From Paractinoplanes bogorensis (GTDB lineage Bacteria > Actinomycetota > Actinomycetes > Mycobacteriales > Micromonosporaceae): a stretch of DNA of 64,000 bases. The notes under the pieces are model-generated. The model saw only the letters and a program-made list of their open reading frames with translations, searched no databases and had not been told where the DNA came from. Where the stretch lies: contig NZ_JAHKKG010000012.1 of assembly GCF_018829635.1 (NCBI RefSeq), positions 1-64,000 on the forward strand, written 5' to 3'. The position numbers were made by a program, and so were the translations under genes. Shown here piece after piece: positions 23,643 to 31,499 of the stretch (positions are counted from its first letter, which is position 1; each line of letters starts with the position of its first letter).

Positions 23643-23978
23643 GTGAGCACGCCGATCGACCCAGCCGCCGTCATGGCCGCGTTCATCGACGCGGTCGCGC
23701 CCTACGACCCCGCGCCCGACGCCGGCCCGGTCGCGATGGTGGGCGTGCGCACCGCGATGGGCGAGGCCGTCTTCCCCGTCGGCGACCACGTGATCCGGGC
23801 CATGTGCAAGGCCCTGGCCGCCTACCGCGACCCGGAGGACCGGGGCACGTGCGTCGAGTGCGGCGGACGCCACCTCGACGAGAATCTGCACTGCCGGGAA
23901 TGCGGCCGGCTGCACGGCATCCTGGGTGAGGTGATCGCCATGCACGCCCGTCGCGTGGCCGCCGAAGACGCCACGTGA
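23643..23978 (+). CDS. Small zinc-ribbon-like protein of unknown function
   Basis: The 111-residue protein has an Ala/Pro-rich helical N-terminus and a four-cysteine knuckle pair near residue 72, CVECGGRHLDENLHCRECG, the C-x2-C...C-x2-C layout of zinc ribbons. A short helix ends it. I do not recognise the family. The GTG start is supported by TAGCGT at leaderless spacing. It is divergent from the M28 peptidase and 76 bases upstream of a signalling operon on the same strand. Confidence 0.72.
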   Translation: MSTPIDPAAVMAAFIDAVAPYDPAPDAGPVAMVGVRTAMGEAVFPVGDHVIRAMCKALAAYRDPEDRGTCVECGGRHLDENLHCRECGRLHGILGEVIAMHARRVAAEDAT

Positions 23979-24054
23979 GAGTGTTGTGCCCCCGCAGTCG
24001 GTGCGCCACGATCAGCGGGTCAGGGTGGCCGCGAGGACAGGTGGGTTTTGCGCA

Positions 24055-25251
24055 ATGACTGAGCGCTCGGTCGCGCCGCGCACCCGCGCCCCGGCCTATC
24101 AGGAGCGCCTGCGCGTCCTGCTGGTCGAGGACGACGAGGGCGACGCGTTCCTCGTCCGCGAGCTGCTGCACGAGGCCGACGCGCCGTTCGACCTGCGGGT
24201 CGCCACCAGCCTGCGCGAGGCCCGGGGCCTGCTGCCCGGCATCCACTGCGTGCTGCTCGACCTCGGCCTGCCCGACGCCGAGGGCATCGACGGCCTGCGC
24301 AAACTGCTCGCGGTGGCCGGCAGCGCCGCGGTGTGCGTGCTCACCGGCCGCTCGGACGAGCACCTGGGCGTCGACGCGGTGGCCGAGGGCGCCCAGGACT
24401 ACCTGGTCAAGGGCCAGGTCGACGGCGTTCTGCTGACCCGGGCGCTGCGCTACGCGGTCGAGCGCAAGCGGGCCGACGAAAATGCCCAGCGGCTGCGCGA
24501 GGTCGAACTGCGCCAGGCCGAGTCGGCCCGCCTCGAGCGCGGCCTCCTGCCCCAGCCCCTGATGTCCACCGATCGGGTGGCGGTGCACACGTTCTATCGC
24601 TCGGGCCGGGCGATGGGCCTGCTCGGCGGCGACTTCTTCGACGTCGTCCAGGTGGGTGACAACAAGCTGCAGGTGATCGTGGGCGACGTCTGCGGGCACA
24701 GCGTCGACGAGGCGGCCCTCGGCGTCGAGCTCCGGGTCGCCTGGCGTGCGCTGGTGCTGGCCGGGGTGCCCGACGACGCCATCCTCGGCTCGCTCGAACA
24801 GGTGCTGATGAGCGAGCGCCGGGCCCGCGAGGTGTTCGCCACCGTCGCGTCGATCACGCTCGACCTGGACGTCGGGCGCGCCGTGGTCCGCCTGGCCGGG
24901 CATCCGCCGCCGGTGCTGCTCAGCGGCGGTCGGGTCGGGCCGGTCGAAGCGCGTACGGGAATCGTCCTCGGGGTAAGTCCGAAGCCCACGCCCGCCACCG
25001 AGGTGGAGCTGTCCGGAGATGACTGGTCCTTGCTGATGTATACCGACGGCCTGATCGAGGGCCACACCGGCGTGGGGAACGAGCGCCTCGACGTGACCGG
25101 CCTGTGCGCGCTGCTCGAGGAGCCCGCGGCCCAGGCCGTGCCCCTCCCGGCGCTGCCCGCCTGGCTGGTCGGCCGGGCCGAGCACGCCAACGGCGGCCCG
25201 CTCGCCGACGACGTGGCCATGCTCCTGATCACCCGGGGGAACGGACGATGA
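24055..25251 (+). CDS. Receiver domain-PP2C (SpoIIE/RsbU-type) phosphatase
   Basis: The 398-residue protein has a receiver domain (about 18-140) with acidic pocket E25-D26-D27, phosphoacceptor D69 in VLLDLGLPD and switch lysine in YLVKGQ. A short coiled linker and an SpoIIE-type PP2C domain follow, with metal sites in GGDFFDV, GDVCGHS and ADDVAMLL. Such enzymes dephosphorylate anti-anti-sigma factors under control of a phosphorelay. ATG 24055 follows AGGTGGG. It is joined by ATGA to the histidine kinase downstream, whose phosphoryl groups it may receive. Confidence 0.9.
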   Translation: MTERSVAPRTRAPAYQERLRVLLVEDDEGDAFLVRELLHEADAPFDLRVATSLREARGLLPGIHCVLLDLGLPDAEGIDGLRKLLAVAGSAAVCVLTGRSDEHLGVDAVAEGAQDYLVKGQVDGVLLTRALRYAVERKRADENAQRLREVELRQAESARLERGLLPQPLMSTDRVAVHTFYRSGRAMGLLGGDFFDVVQVGDNKLQVIVGDVCGHSVDEAALGVELRVAWRALVLAGVPDDAILGSLEQVLMSERRAREVFATVASITLDLDVGRAVVRLAGHPPPVLLSGGRVGPVEARTGIVLGVSPKPTPATEVELSGDDWSLLMYTDGLIEGHTGVGNERLDVTGLCALLEEPAAQAVPLPALPAWLVGRAEHANGGPLADDVAMLLITRGNGR

Positions 25252-26846
25252 GCTTCCGCGGCTGGACGCTGCGCCGACGGATCATCGCGCTCTGCGTCAC
25301 AGTCGGCCTGATCTTCACCGTGCTCGGCGTGTTCGCGGTGATCACCGCGGCCGGCAACAACCGCCAGCTCGACAACGTGCTCGACCGGGCCAGCCCGATG
25401 CGCGCCGCGGGCGAGCAGCTGAACACGGCGTACGTCAACCAGGAGACCGGCATCCGTGGCTACGCCATCAGCGGGAACGAGGCCAACCTGCGCCCGTACA
25501 CCGAGGGTGTCGCCCAGGAGAAGATGCTGATCGAGCGAATCAACGGCTATCTGCGCCCGGAGAACACCGAGATCCGGGCCGCGCTCGACGAGGTGCAGCG
25601 GCGGGCCGCAGTCTGGCACCGCGACGTCGCCGAGCCGGTGATCGCGACGATCAAGTCGGAGGGCGTCCAGGCCGGGCAGGCACAGATCAACGCGATCTCG
25701 ACCGAGAAGTTCGACGCCCTGCGGTCGGCGATCGGGGCGATGCAGGACGACATCGCCGTGCTGCGGGCCGCCTCGGCCGAGGCCGCCCGGCAGAGCAGCC
25801 GGACCATGGTGGCGATCCAGATCTCGGCCGCCGCGATCATCATCCTGGCCGGGTCGGCGCTGATCCTGCTGCTCGACCGGATGGTCAGCCGCCCGGTCAC
25901 CGAGCTCGCCGAGCAGGTACGTGAGGTGGCCGCGGGCGACTACGAGAAACACATCTCGAGCACCGGCTCGCCCGAATTGTCCAGCCTGGCCGACGACGTC
26001 GACGGCATGCGGCAGAAGATCGCCGCCGAGCTGGCCGAGGTACGCGAGGCCCGCACCCAGATCGAGTGGGTCAACGACCAGCTCAAGGTGCAGGCCGAGG
26101 AACTGACCCGCTCCAACCGCGACCTCGAGCAGTTCGCCTATGTCGCGTCGCACGACCTGCAGGAACCGCTGCGCAAGGTGGCCAGCTTCTGCCAGTTGCT
26201 GCAACGCCGCTACGCGGGTCAGCTCGACGAGCGCGCCGACCAGTACATCGCGTTCGCCGTCGACGGCGCCCAGCGGATGCAGCGTCTGATCAACGACCTG
26301 CTCGCCTTCTCCCGCATCGGCCGGCTCACCTCGGGCTTCACCGAGGTGCCGCTCGACCGGGTGCTCACCGAGGTCAAGTCGCAGCTCGAGCCGCGGGCGG
26401 GCGAGGAGGCCGAGATCACCTGGTCCGAGCTGCCCGTCGTCGAGGGCGAAGAGCCGCTGCTCACCACCCTGTTCGTCAACCTGATCGGCAACTCGCTCAA
26501 GTTCAAACGGCCCGACGTGCCCCCGGTGATCCGGGTCAGCGCCGAGCAGGTCGACGGCGAGTGGCGCGTCAACGTGCGGGACAACGGCATCGGCATCGAG
26601 GCCGAGTTCGCCGACAAGGTGTTCGTCATCTTCCAGCGGCTGCACGCCCGGGATGCGTACGAGGGCACCGGCATCGGTCTGGCGATCGTCAAGAAGATCG
26701 TCGAATATCATGGCGGGCGGATCTGGCTCGACCTCGAGGCCGAGGTCGGGACGTCGATCTGGTTCACCCTCCCGGTGCTGCCGGGCGCCTCCGACGAGGA
26801 GCCCCCGGTGCCGGCGCAGGAAACGAGAAAAGAGGTCACGGCATGA
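25248..26846 (+). CDS. Histidine kinase with CHASE3 and HAMP domains (phytochrome-like kinase core)
   Basis: The 532-residue kinase has membrane helices at about 13-34 and 188-209 enclosing a CHASE3 sensor (conserved NTAYVNQETGIRGYAISGNE). HAMP (211-265), a coiled coil, and a HisKA domain follow with H302 in VASHDLQEPLRKVASFCQLL. The ATPase has NLIGNSLKF, DNGIGIE and GTGIGLAIVKKIV. The kinase core is the bacteriophytochrome-like type that usually works with small CheY-like receivers, and one is encoded next. Both junctions are ATGA overlaps, so three proteins are made in fixed ratio. Confidence 0.92.
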   Translation: MSFRGWTLRRRIIALCVTVGLIFTVLGVFAVITAAGNNRQLDNVLDRASPMRAAGEQLNTAYVNQETGIRGYAISGNEANLRPYTEGVAQEKMLIERINGYLRPENTEIRAALDEVQRRAAVWHRDVAEPVIATIKSEGVQAGQAQINAISTEKFDALRSAIGAMQDDIAVLRAASAEAARQSSRTMVAIQISAAAIIILAGSALILLLDRMVSRPVTELAEQVREVAAGDYEKHISSTGSPELSSLADDVDGMRQKIAAELAEVREARTQIEWVNDQLKVQAEELTRSNRDLEQFAYVASHDLQEPLRKVASFCQLLQRRYAGQLDERADQYIAFAVDGAQRMQRLINDLLAFSRIGRLTSGFTEVPLDRVLTEVKSQLEPRAGEEAEITWSELPVVEGEEPLLTTLFVNLIGNSLKFKRPDVPPVIRVSAEQVDGEWRVNVRDNGIGIEAEFADKVFVIFQRLHARDAYEGTGIGLAIVKKIVEYHGGRIWLDLEAEVGTSIWFTLPVLPGASDEEPPVPAQETRKEVTA

Positions 26847-27298
26847 CGTCTCCCCTACGGGCGGACGGCACCCCGATCGAGGTGCTGCTGGTCGAGGACG
26901 ACCCCGGCGACGTGCTGATGACCCAGGAGGCGTTCGAGGAACACAAGGTCCGCAACCGGCTCAACGTCGTCTCCGACGGGGCCGAGGCGCTGGCCTACCT
27001 GCGCCGCGAGGGCCAGTACGCCGACGCCACCCGCCCCGACCTCATCCTGCTCGACCTCAACCTGCCCAAGCGCGACGGCCGCGAGGTGCTCGAAGAGATC
27101 AAGAAGGACGACGAGCTGGGCCGGATCCCGGTCGTCGTGCTCACCACGTCGGCCGCCGACGAAGACATCCTGCGCAGCTACCAGTTGCACGCCAACGCGT
27201 ACGTGACCAAGCCGGTCGACTTCGAGCGGTTCATCACCGTGATCCGGCAGATCGACGAGTTCTTCGTCAGCGTCGTGAAGTTGCCGCCGCGTGCTTGA
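26843..27298 (+). CDS. Single-domain response regulator (Rcp1/CheY-like)
   Basis: The 151-residue protein is one receiver domain: VLLVEDDPGDVLMTQEAFEEH with the acidic pocket at 18-20, phosphoacceptor D71 in LILLDLNLPKRDG, TTSAADEDIL, and switch lysine in YVTKPVDFERF. This is the Rcp1 subgroup that pairs with phytochrome-type kinases. It has no output domain, so it probably shuttles phosphoryl groups or binds a partner such as the receiver-PP2C protein two genes upstream. Its stop overlaps the next start. Confidence 0.92.
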   Translation: MTSPLRADGTPIEVLLVEDDPGDVLMTQEAFEEHKVRNRLNVVSDGAEALAYLRREGQYADATRPDLILLDLNLPKRDGREVLEEIKKDDELGRIPVVVLTTSAADEDILRSYQLHANAYVTKPVDFERFITVIRQIDEFFVSVVKLPPRA

Positions 27299-28100
27299 TC
27301 AGGTCGGCGAGCTCATCCGGGAGGTCGCGGCCACCATCGTGCTGCCGCGTTTCCGTCACCTGTCCACCGACGAGATCGTCCAGAAGTCGCCGGGCGACCT
27401 GGTCACGATCGCCGACAAGGAGTCCGAGGTCGCGCTCACCCGTGGCCTGACCGCCCTGCTGCCGGGCTCGATCGTGGTCGGCGAGGAAGCGGTTGCGGCC
27501 GACCCGCGGGTGCTCGGTCGGGTGGGTGAACCGGGCGCGGTCTGGATCGTCGACCCGGTCGACGGCACGAACAACTTCGCGGCCGGCAAGACCCCGTTCG
27601 CGATCATGGTGGCGTTGCTGCGGGACGGCGAACCGGCGGCCTCGTGGATCCTCGACGCGGTCGGCGACCACATGACGGTGGCCGAGGCCGGGTCGGGTGC
27701 CTACCGCGACGGCGTACGGGTGAAGACACGCACCGACGATCCCGGGGCGGCCGCGCTGCGCGGTGTCGTCGCCACGCACTATCTGCCCGAACGTCTGCGC
27801 GCGGTGGCTCAGCCCAACGCGGCGGCGCTCGGCGAGGTCACCAAGGGCAAACACTGCGCCGGGTACGAATACCCCGCGGTCGCCCTCGACGAGCAGCAGT
27901 TCGCGCTCTTCTGGCGGATCCTGCCGTGGGACCACGTGCCCGGTTCGCTGATCGTGCGCGAGGCCGGCGGCACGGCGCTGCATCTGGACGGTGCCCCCTA
28001 CCGTCCGACGGACAGTGAGCGCGGCCTGCTGGTCGCCGCCAACGAGGACATCTGGCGGACGGTGCGGGACACGCTCTTCCCGGACACGTCGATTCTGTAG
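27291..28100 (+). CDS. Inositol monophosphatase family protein
   Basis: The 269-residue protein has the Li-sensitive phosphatase motifs: GEEAV near residue 65, WIVDPVDGTNNFAAG near 86 (metal-binding D-P-x-D-G-T) and LPWDHVPGSLIVREAGG near 208 (W-D-x-x-x-G). It likely dephosphorylates inositol phosphate, a histidinol-phosphate-like or a nucleotide substrate. The GTG start overlaps the receiver stop by 8 bases, so it belongs to the signalling transcript, although the link may be only genomic. Confidence 0.88.
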   Translation: MLDQVGELIREVAATIVLPRFRHLSTDEIVQKSPGDLVTIADKESEVALTRGLTALLPGSIVVGEEAVAADPRVLGRVGEPGAVWIVDPVDGTNNFAAGKTPFAIMVALLRDGEPAASWILDAVGDHMTVAEAGSGAYRDGVRVKTRTDDPGAAALRGVVATHYLPERLRAVAQPNAAALGEVTKGKHCAGYEYPAVALDEQQFALFWRILPWDHVPGSLIVREAGGTALHLDGAPYRPTDSERGLLVAANEDIWRTVRDTLFPDTSIL

Positions 28101-28880
28101 GTGCTCGTGACGGCGTACCTGGAAAGCATTTTCGGTCTGACCGGCCGCACCGCGATGGTGACCGGCGGCAGTTCGGGCATCGGCCGGGCCATGGCGATCG
28201 CGCTGGGCCGGGCCGGGGCACGCGTGCTGCTGGTGGCCCGCCGGCCCGAGCCGATGGCCGAGGTCGTCGACGAACTGCGCGGCTTCGGCGTCGAGGGGCA
28301 TGCGCTGCGGGCCGACCTTTCCTCCCGGCCGGCCGTCTCCGAACTGATCAACCAGACCATTTCCCGGTACGGATCTCCCGACGTGCTCGTCAATTCGGCG
28401 GCGGTCAACCGGCGCCCGCCCCTCGGCGAGCTCACCGAGGACGACTGGGACGTGACGATGGCGGCGAACCTCACAGCCCCGTTTCTGCTCGGTCAGGCGT
28501 TCGGGCCCCGGATGGCCGAGCGCGGCTGGGGACGGATCATCAACGTGGCGTCCCAACAGGCCTTCCGCGCGTACGGAAACAGCGGGGCCTACGGTGCGTC
28601 CAAGGCCGGTCTGGTCGGTTTGACCAGGTCACAGGCCGAGGCGTGGTCGGCTCAGGGCGTCTGTGTCAACGCGATCGCCCCCGGAGTGGTGCACACGCCA
28701 CTGACCGAACCGGTCTTCGCGGATCCGGCAACCGTCGCGAAGCACGCGGCCCGCGCCATGATCGGCAGAAACGGCGTACCGGAAGATTTCGGGGCTTGTG
28801 CCGTCTTTCTGGCCAGCGATGCCGCCGTCGCTGTGACCGGCCAGACACTCTTCGTCGACGGTGGTTACTCGGCCAGTTGA
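28101..28880 (+). CDS. Short-chain dehydrogenase/reductase
   Basis: The 259-residue SDR has the NAD(P) motif VTGGSSGIGRAMA (residues 20-32), NSAAVNRR in place of the common NNAG, INVASQQ with the catalytic Ser, YGASK with catalytic Tyr-Lys, and the PG motif IAPGVVHTPL. The C-terminal GQTLFVDGGYSAS is standard. The arginine in LVARRPEP suggests NADP(H). The start is GTG 28101 directly after the previous stop, with GTG 28107 as an alternative. Substrate unknown; it ends the five-gene run. Confidence 0.88.
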   Translation: MLVTAYLESIFGLTGRTAMVTGGSSGIGRAMAIALGRAGARVLLVARRPEPMAEVVDELRGFGVEGHALRADLSSRPAVSELINQTISRYGSPDVLVNSAAVNRRPPLGELTEDDWDVTMAANLTAPFLLGQAFGPRMAERGWGRIINVASQQAFRAYGNSGAYGASKAGLVGLTRSQAEAWSAQGVCVNAIAPGVVHTPLTEPVFADPATVAKHAARAMIGRNGVPEDFGACAVFLASDAAVAVTGQTLFVDGGYSAS

Positions 28881-28944
28881 TCGATCTGCCGCTTCCCTAC
28901 GTATCACGGTAGAGTCTGCCCGCGCTGACGATGGGGAGGTATCC

Positions 28945-29958
28945 GTGGCGGCGGTTTTCCAGCGCCGGCTCAGCGGTTTGCTCGTGCTGGTCGTGGCGGC
29001 CTGCACGCTTCTGCTGACGGCGACGTCCGGGGTGGCCCAGGCCGATCCGGACGAGGGCGATGACAAGACGCTGCGCAGCGCGCTCGAGTCCGCGGCCAAG
29101 GGCCAGGCGGTGGCGATCCAGAAGCTGAACGCGTCGAAGAAGCGATCGGTGCAGCTGCAGGCGACCGTCAAGCAGGCGCAGGCCGGGGCCAAGGCGCTCG
29201 AGGTCCGGGTCAACGACATCGCCAACCGGTCCTACCGGCTCGGCCGGCCCAACACGATGGCCATGTTGCTCGACGCGACCTCACCCGACATCTTCCTCGA
29301 GCGCATTCAGCAGCTCGATATGATGGCCCAGCTCGACAGCGCGACCCTGACGCAATATCGCGAGTCGCTCGACAAGGCCGAGGCGGCCAAGGTGGCGATC
29401 GCCAAAGAGATCACCGAGCAGACCAAGCAGGTCGCCGCGCTCACCAAGAAGAAGAACGAGGCCGAACGCGCACTGGCCAGCGTCGGCGGCGGCAGTGTCT
29501 CGGGCGGCTTCGTGTCGGTGAACTCGCCGCTGGCCAAGCCGGCCCCGCGCAACTCGGACGGCTCCTGGCCCAGCGAGAAGTGCACGATCAACGACCCGAC
29601 CAGCTCGGGCTGCCTCACCCCGCGGACCCTGCACGCCTATCAGGAGGCTAAGTCGGACGGCTTCGGCCGCTACACGGTGTGCTGGAGTCAGCGCAGCTCG
29701 GGTGAGCATCCGAAGGGCCGGGCGTGTGACATGTCGTCCAACGCGACGACGTACAAGACATCCCCGGCGACCGGCGGCGACAAGACGTACGGAAACAATC
29801 TCGCGGCCTACTTCGTGAAGAACGCGGACCGCCTCGGGGTGATGTACGTGATCTGGTTCCGCGAGATCTGGATGCCCGGCACGGGGTGGAAGAGCTACAG
29901 CGGCAGTGGCGGGGCGTCGGCCGAACACACGAATCACGTGCACGTGTCCATGCTCTAG
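28945..29958 (+). CDS. Exported coiled-coil protein with ARB_07466-like C-terminal domain
   Basis: The 337-residue precursor has a signal peptide (GLLVLVVAACTLLLTATSGVAQA) and two long coiled-coil segments (about 35-100 and 130-180), the layout of envelope coiled-coil proteins. A linker leads to a C-terminal domain (about 200-337) with CLTPRTLHAYQEA, CWSQRSSGEHPKGRACDM and HTNHVHVSML. The His and Asp residues in that last domain resemble the metal site of M15-like peptidases, and related proteins are called ARB_07466-like. It may act on peptidoglycan. GTG 28945 follows GGGGAGGT. Confidence 0.82.
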   Translation: MAAVFQRRLSGLLVLVVAACTLLLTATSGVAQADPDEGDDKTLRSALESAAKGQAVAIQKLNASKKRSVQLQATVKQAQAGAKALEVRVNDIANRSYRLGRPNTMAMLLDATSPDIFLERIQQLDMMAQLDSATLTQYRESLDKAEAAKVAIAKEITEQTKQVAALTKKKNEAERALASVGGGSVSGGFVSVNSPLAKPAPRNSDGSWPSEKCTINDPTSSGCLTPRTLHAYQEAKSDGFGRYTVCWSQRSSGEHPKGRACDMSSNATTYKTSPATGGDKTYGNNLAAYFVKNADRLGVMYVIWFREIWMPGTGWKSYSGSGGASAEHTNHVHVSML

Positions 29959-29983
29959 CAGCTTCTTCCCAGGCCGGGCCGGA

Positions 29984-29989
29984 TAGCAT
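29984..29989 (+). promoter_or_regulatory. -10 element for a leaderless mRNA
   Basis: TAGCAT ends 7 bases before ATG 29997; no ribosome site is present. Confidence 0.45.
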
Positions 29990-29996
29990 CCCGCGA

Positions 29997-31499
29997 ATGG
30001 GAAAGCCGCCGCGGGCGTTGCCGTCCGGTCTCGCCACCGCTCTGGTCTTCGGGTCCAGTGGCGCCGTCCTCGTCCTCGAGATCGTCGCGCTGCGGCTCGT
30101 CGGGCCCTATGTCGGCGTCACGTTGCAGGTGAGCAGCTCGGTCATCGGCATCGCGCTGGCGGCCATCGCGTACGGGACGTGGCTGGGCGGCCGCCTCGCC
30201 GACCGCTACGACCCGCGCGCGCTGCTGGTGCCGGCGCTGCTGCTAGGGGCGATCGGTGCCGCCGTCACGCTGCCGCTGGTGCGGTTCGGCGGCGAGCTGC
30301 TGCGGGGCGGGGCCGCGCCCGCGGTGCTGCTGCTCGCCGCGCTGGCCGTCTTCCTGCCCGCCTTCCTGCTCTCGGCGATCACCCCGCTGGTGGTGAAGCT
30401 GCAGCTCAGCGACCTGGACCGGACGGGTTCGGTGGTCGGTCGGCTGTCCAGCATGGGCACCCTGGGCGCGATCACGGCGACGCTGGCGACCGGGTTCATC
30501 TTCGTCGCCGCGGTGCCCTCGAGCTGGATCGTCATCTCGCTGGCGGTGCTGCTCGCGCTGTCCGGGGCCGTGCTGGCCTGGTGGTTGCGGCGCAACGGGG
30601 GAGCGGCCGAGCTGCCCGGCAGACCGCGGACCCGGGCCGTGCTGGCGTCGATCGGCCTGGTCGGGGCCGGTCTCGGGGTGGCCTCGCCGAACCCGTGCGA
30701 CATCGAGACGGCCTACCACTGCGCCCGCGTGCAAGCCGACCCGTCCACCCCGGGCGGGCGTGAGCTGATCCTCAACTCGGCCCGGCACTCCTACGTCGAC
30801 CTCGACGACCCCCGGCACCTGGAGTTCGCCTACATCCAGTGGATCGGGGCGGTGGCCGACGTGCTGCCCGCGGGTCCAGTCGACGCGCTGCACCTGGGCG
30901 GCGGCGGGTTCACCATGCCCGACTACGTGCGGGCGACCCGGCCCGGCAGCGACCAGTTGGTGCTCGAGCTCGACGGTGACCTGGTCAAGCTCGACCGCGA
31001 AAGGCTCGGCCTGACCACCGGGCCCGATCTTCGCGTACGGGTGGGCGACGCCCGCGTCGGCGTCGCCTCGGAGAAGACGGATTCCTACGACTTCGTGGTC
31101 GGCGACGCCTTCGGCCACCTGACCGTGCCGTGGCACCTGGCCACCCGCGAGATGGCGGCGGACATCGCCCGGGTGACCCGGCCCGGCGGCATCTACGTCC
31201 AGAACGTCATCGACTATCCGCCCGACCGCTTCATCCGGGCCGAGCTGGCCACCGTGGCCGCCGCGTTCCCGCATGTGGCCGTGATCAGCAGTCAGGAGGC
31301 GCTGGACGGCCAGGTCGGGGCCAACTTCGTGATCATGGCGTCGAAGAGCCCGCTGCCCACCGACGAGGTGGCCCGGCGGGTGGCCGACGTGAAGGATCCC
31401 GGGGTGCTGCTCACCGGCCAGGCGCTGACCGACTTCATCGACGACGCCCGGGTGCTGACCGACGACTACGCGCCGGTCGACCAGCTCCTCGCCGGCTGA
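29997..31499 (+). CDS. Spermidine-synthase-like protein with membrane N-terminus
   Basis: The 500-residue protein begins with about six membrane helices (20-220) related to the fused MFS-SpeE group. A Rossmann methyltransferase-type spermidine synthase domain follows (YVDLDDPRHLEFAYIQW, LHLGGGGFTMPDYV, LVLELDGDLVKLDR, YDFVVGDAFGHLTVPWHL). Polyamine synthases carry a D-x-x-x catalytic Asp in the last of these; D is kept in VGDAF. Membrane fusion suggests a role other than plain spermidine synthesis. Leaderless ATG 29997 is preferred over a frame extending to 29886. The 3' end overlaps the convergent kinase gene by 34 bases. Confidence 0.83.
   Translation: MGKPPRALPSGLATALVFGSSGAVLVLEIVALRLVGPYVGVTLQVSSSVIGIALAAIAYGTWLGGRLADRYDPRALLVPALLLGAIGAAVTLPLVRFGGELLRGGAAPAVLLLAALAVFLPAFLLSAITPLVVKLQLSDLDRTGSVVGRLSSMGTLGAITATLATGFIFVAAVPSSWIVISLAVLLALSGAVLAWWLRRNGGAAELPGRPRTRAVLASIGLVGAGLGVASPNPCDIETAYHCARVQADPSTPGGRELILNSARHSYVDLDDPRHLEFAYIQWIGAVADVLPAGPVDALHLGGGGFTMPDYVRATRPGSDQLVLELDGDLVKLDRERLGLTTGPDLRVRVGDARVGVASEKTDSYDFVVGDAFGHLTVPWHLATREMAADIARVTRPGGIYVQNVIDYPPDRFIRAELATVAAAFPHVAVISSQEALDGQVGANFVIMASKSPLPTDEVARRVADVKDPGVLLTGQALTDFIDDARVLTDDYAPVDQLLAG

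Noticed and set aside
24594..26711. A 705-codon minus-strand frame over the CHASE3 kinase operon
   Set aside because: Antisense shadow; the plus-strand frames carry full kinase and receiver motifs and ATGA junctions.
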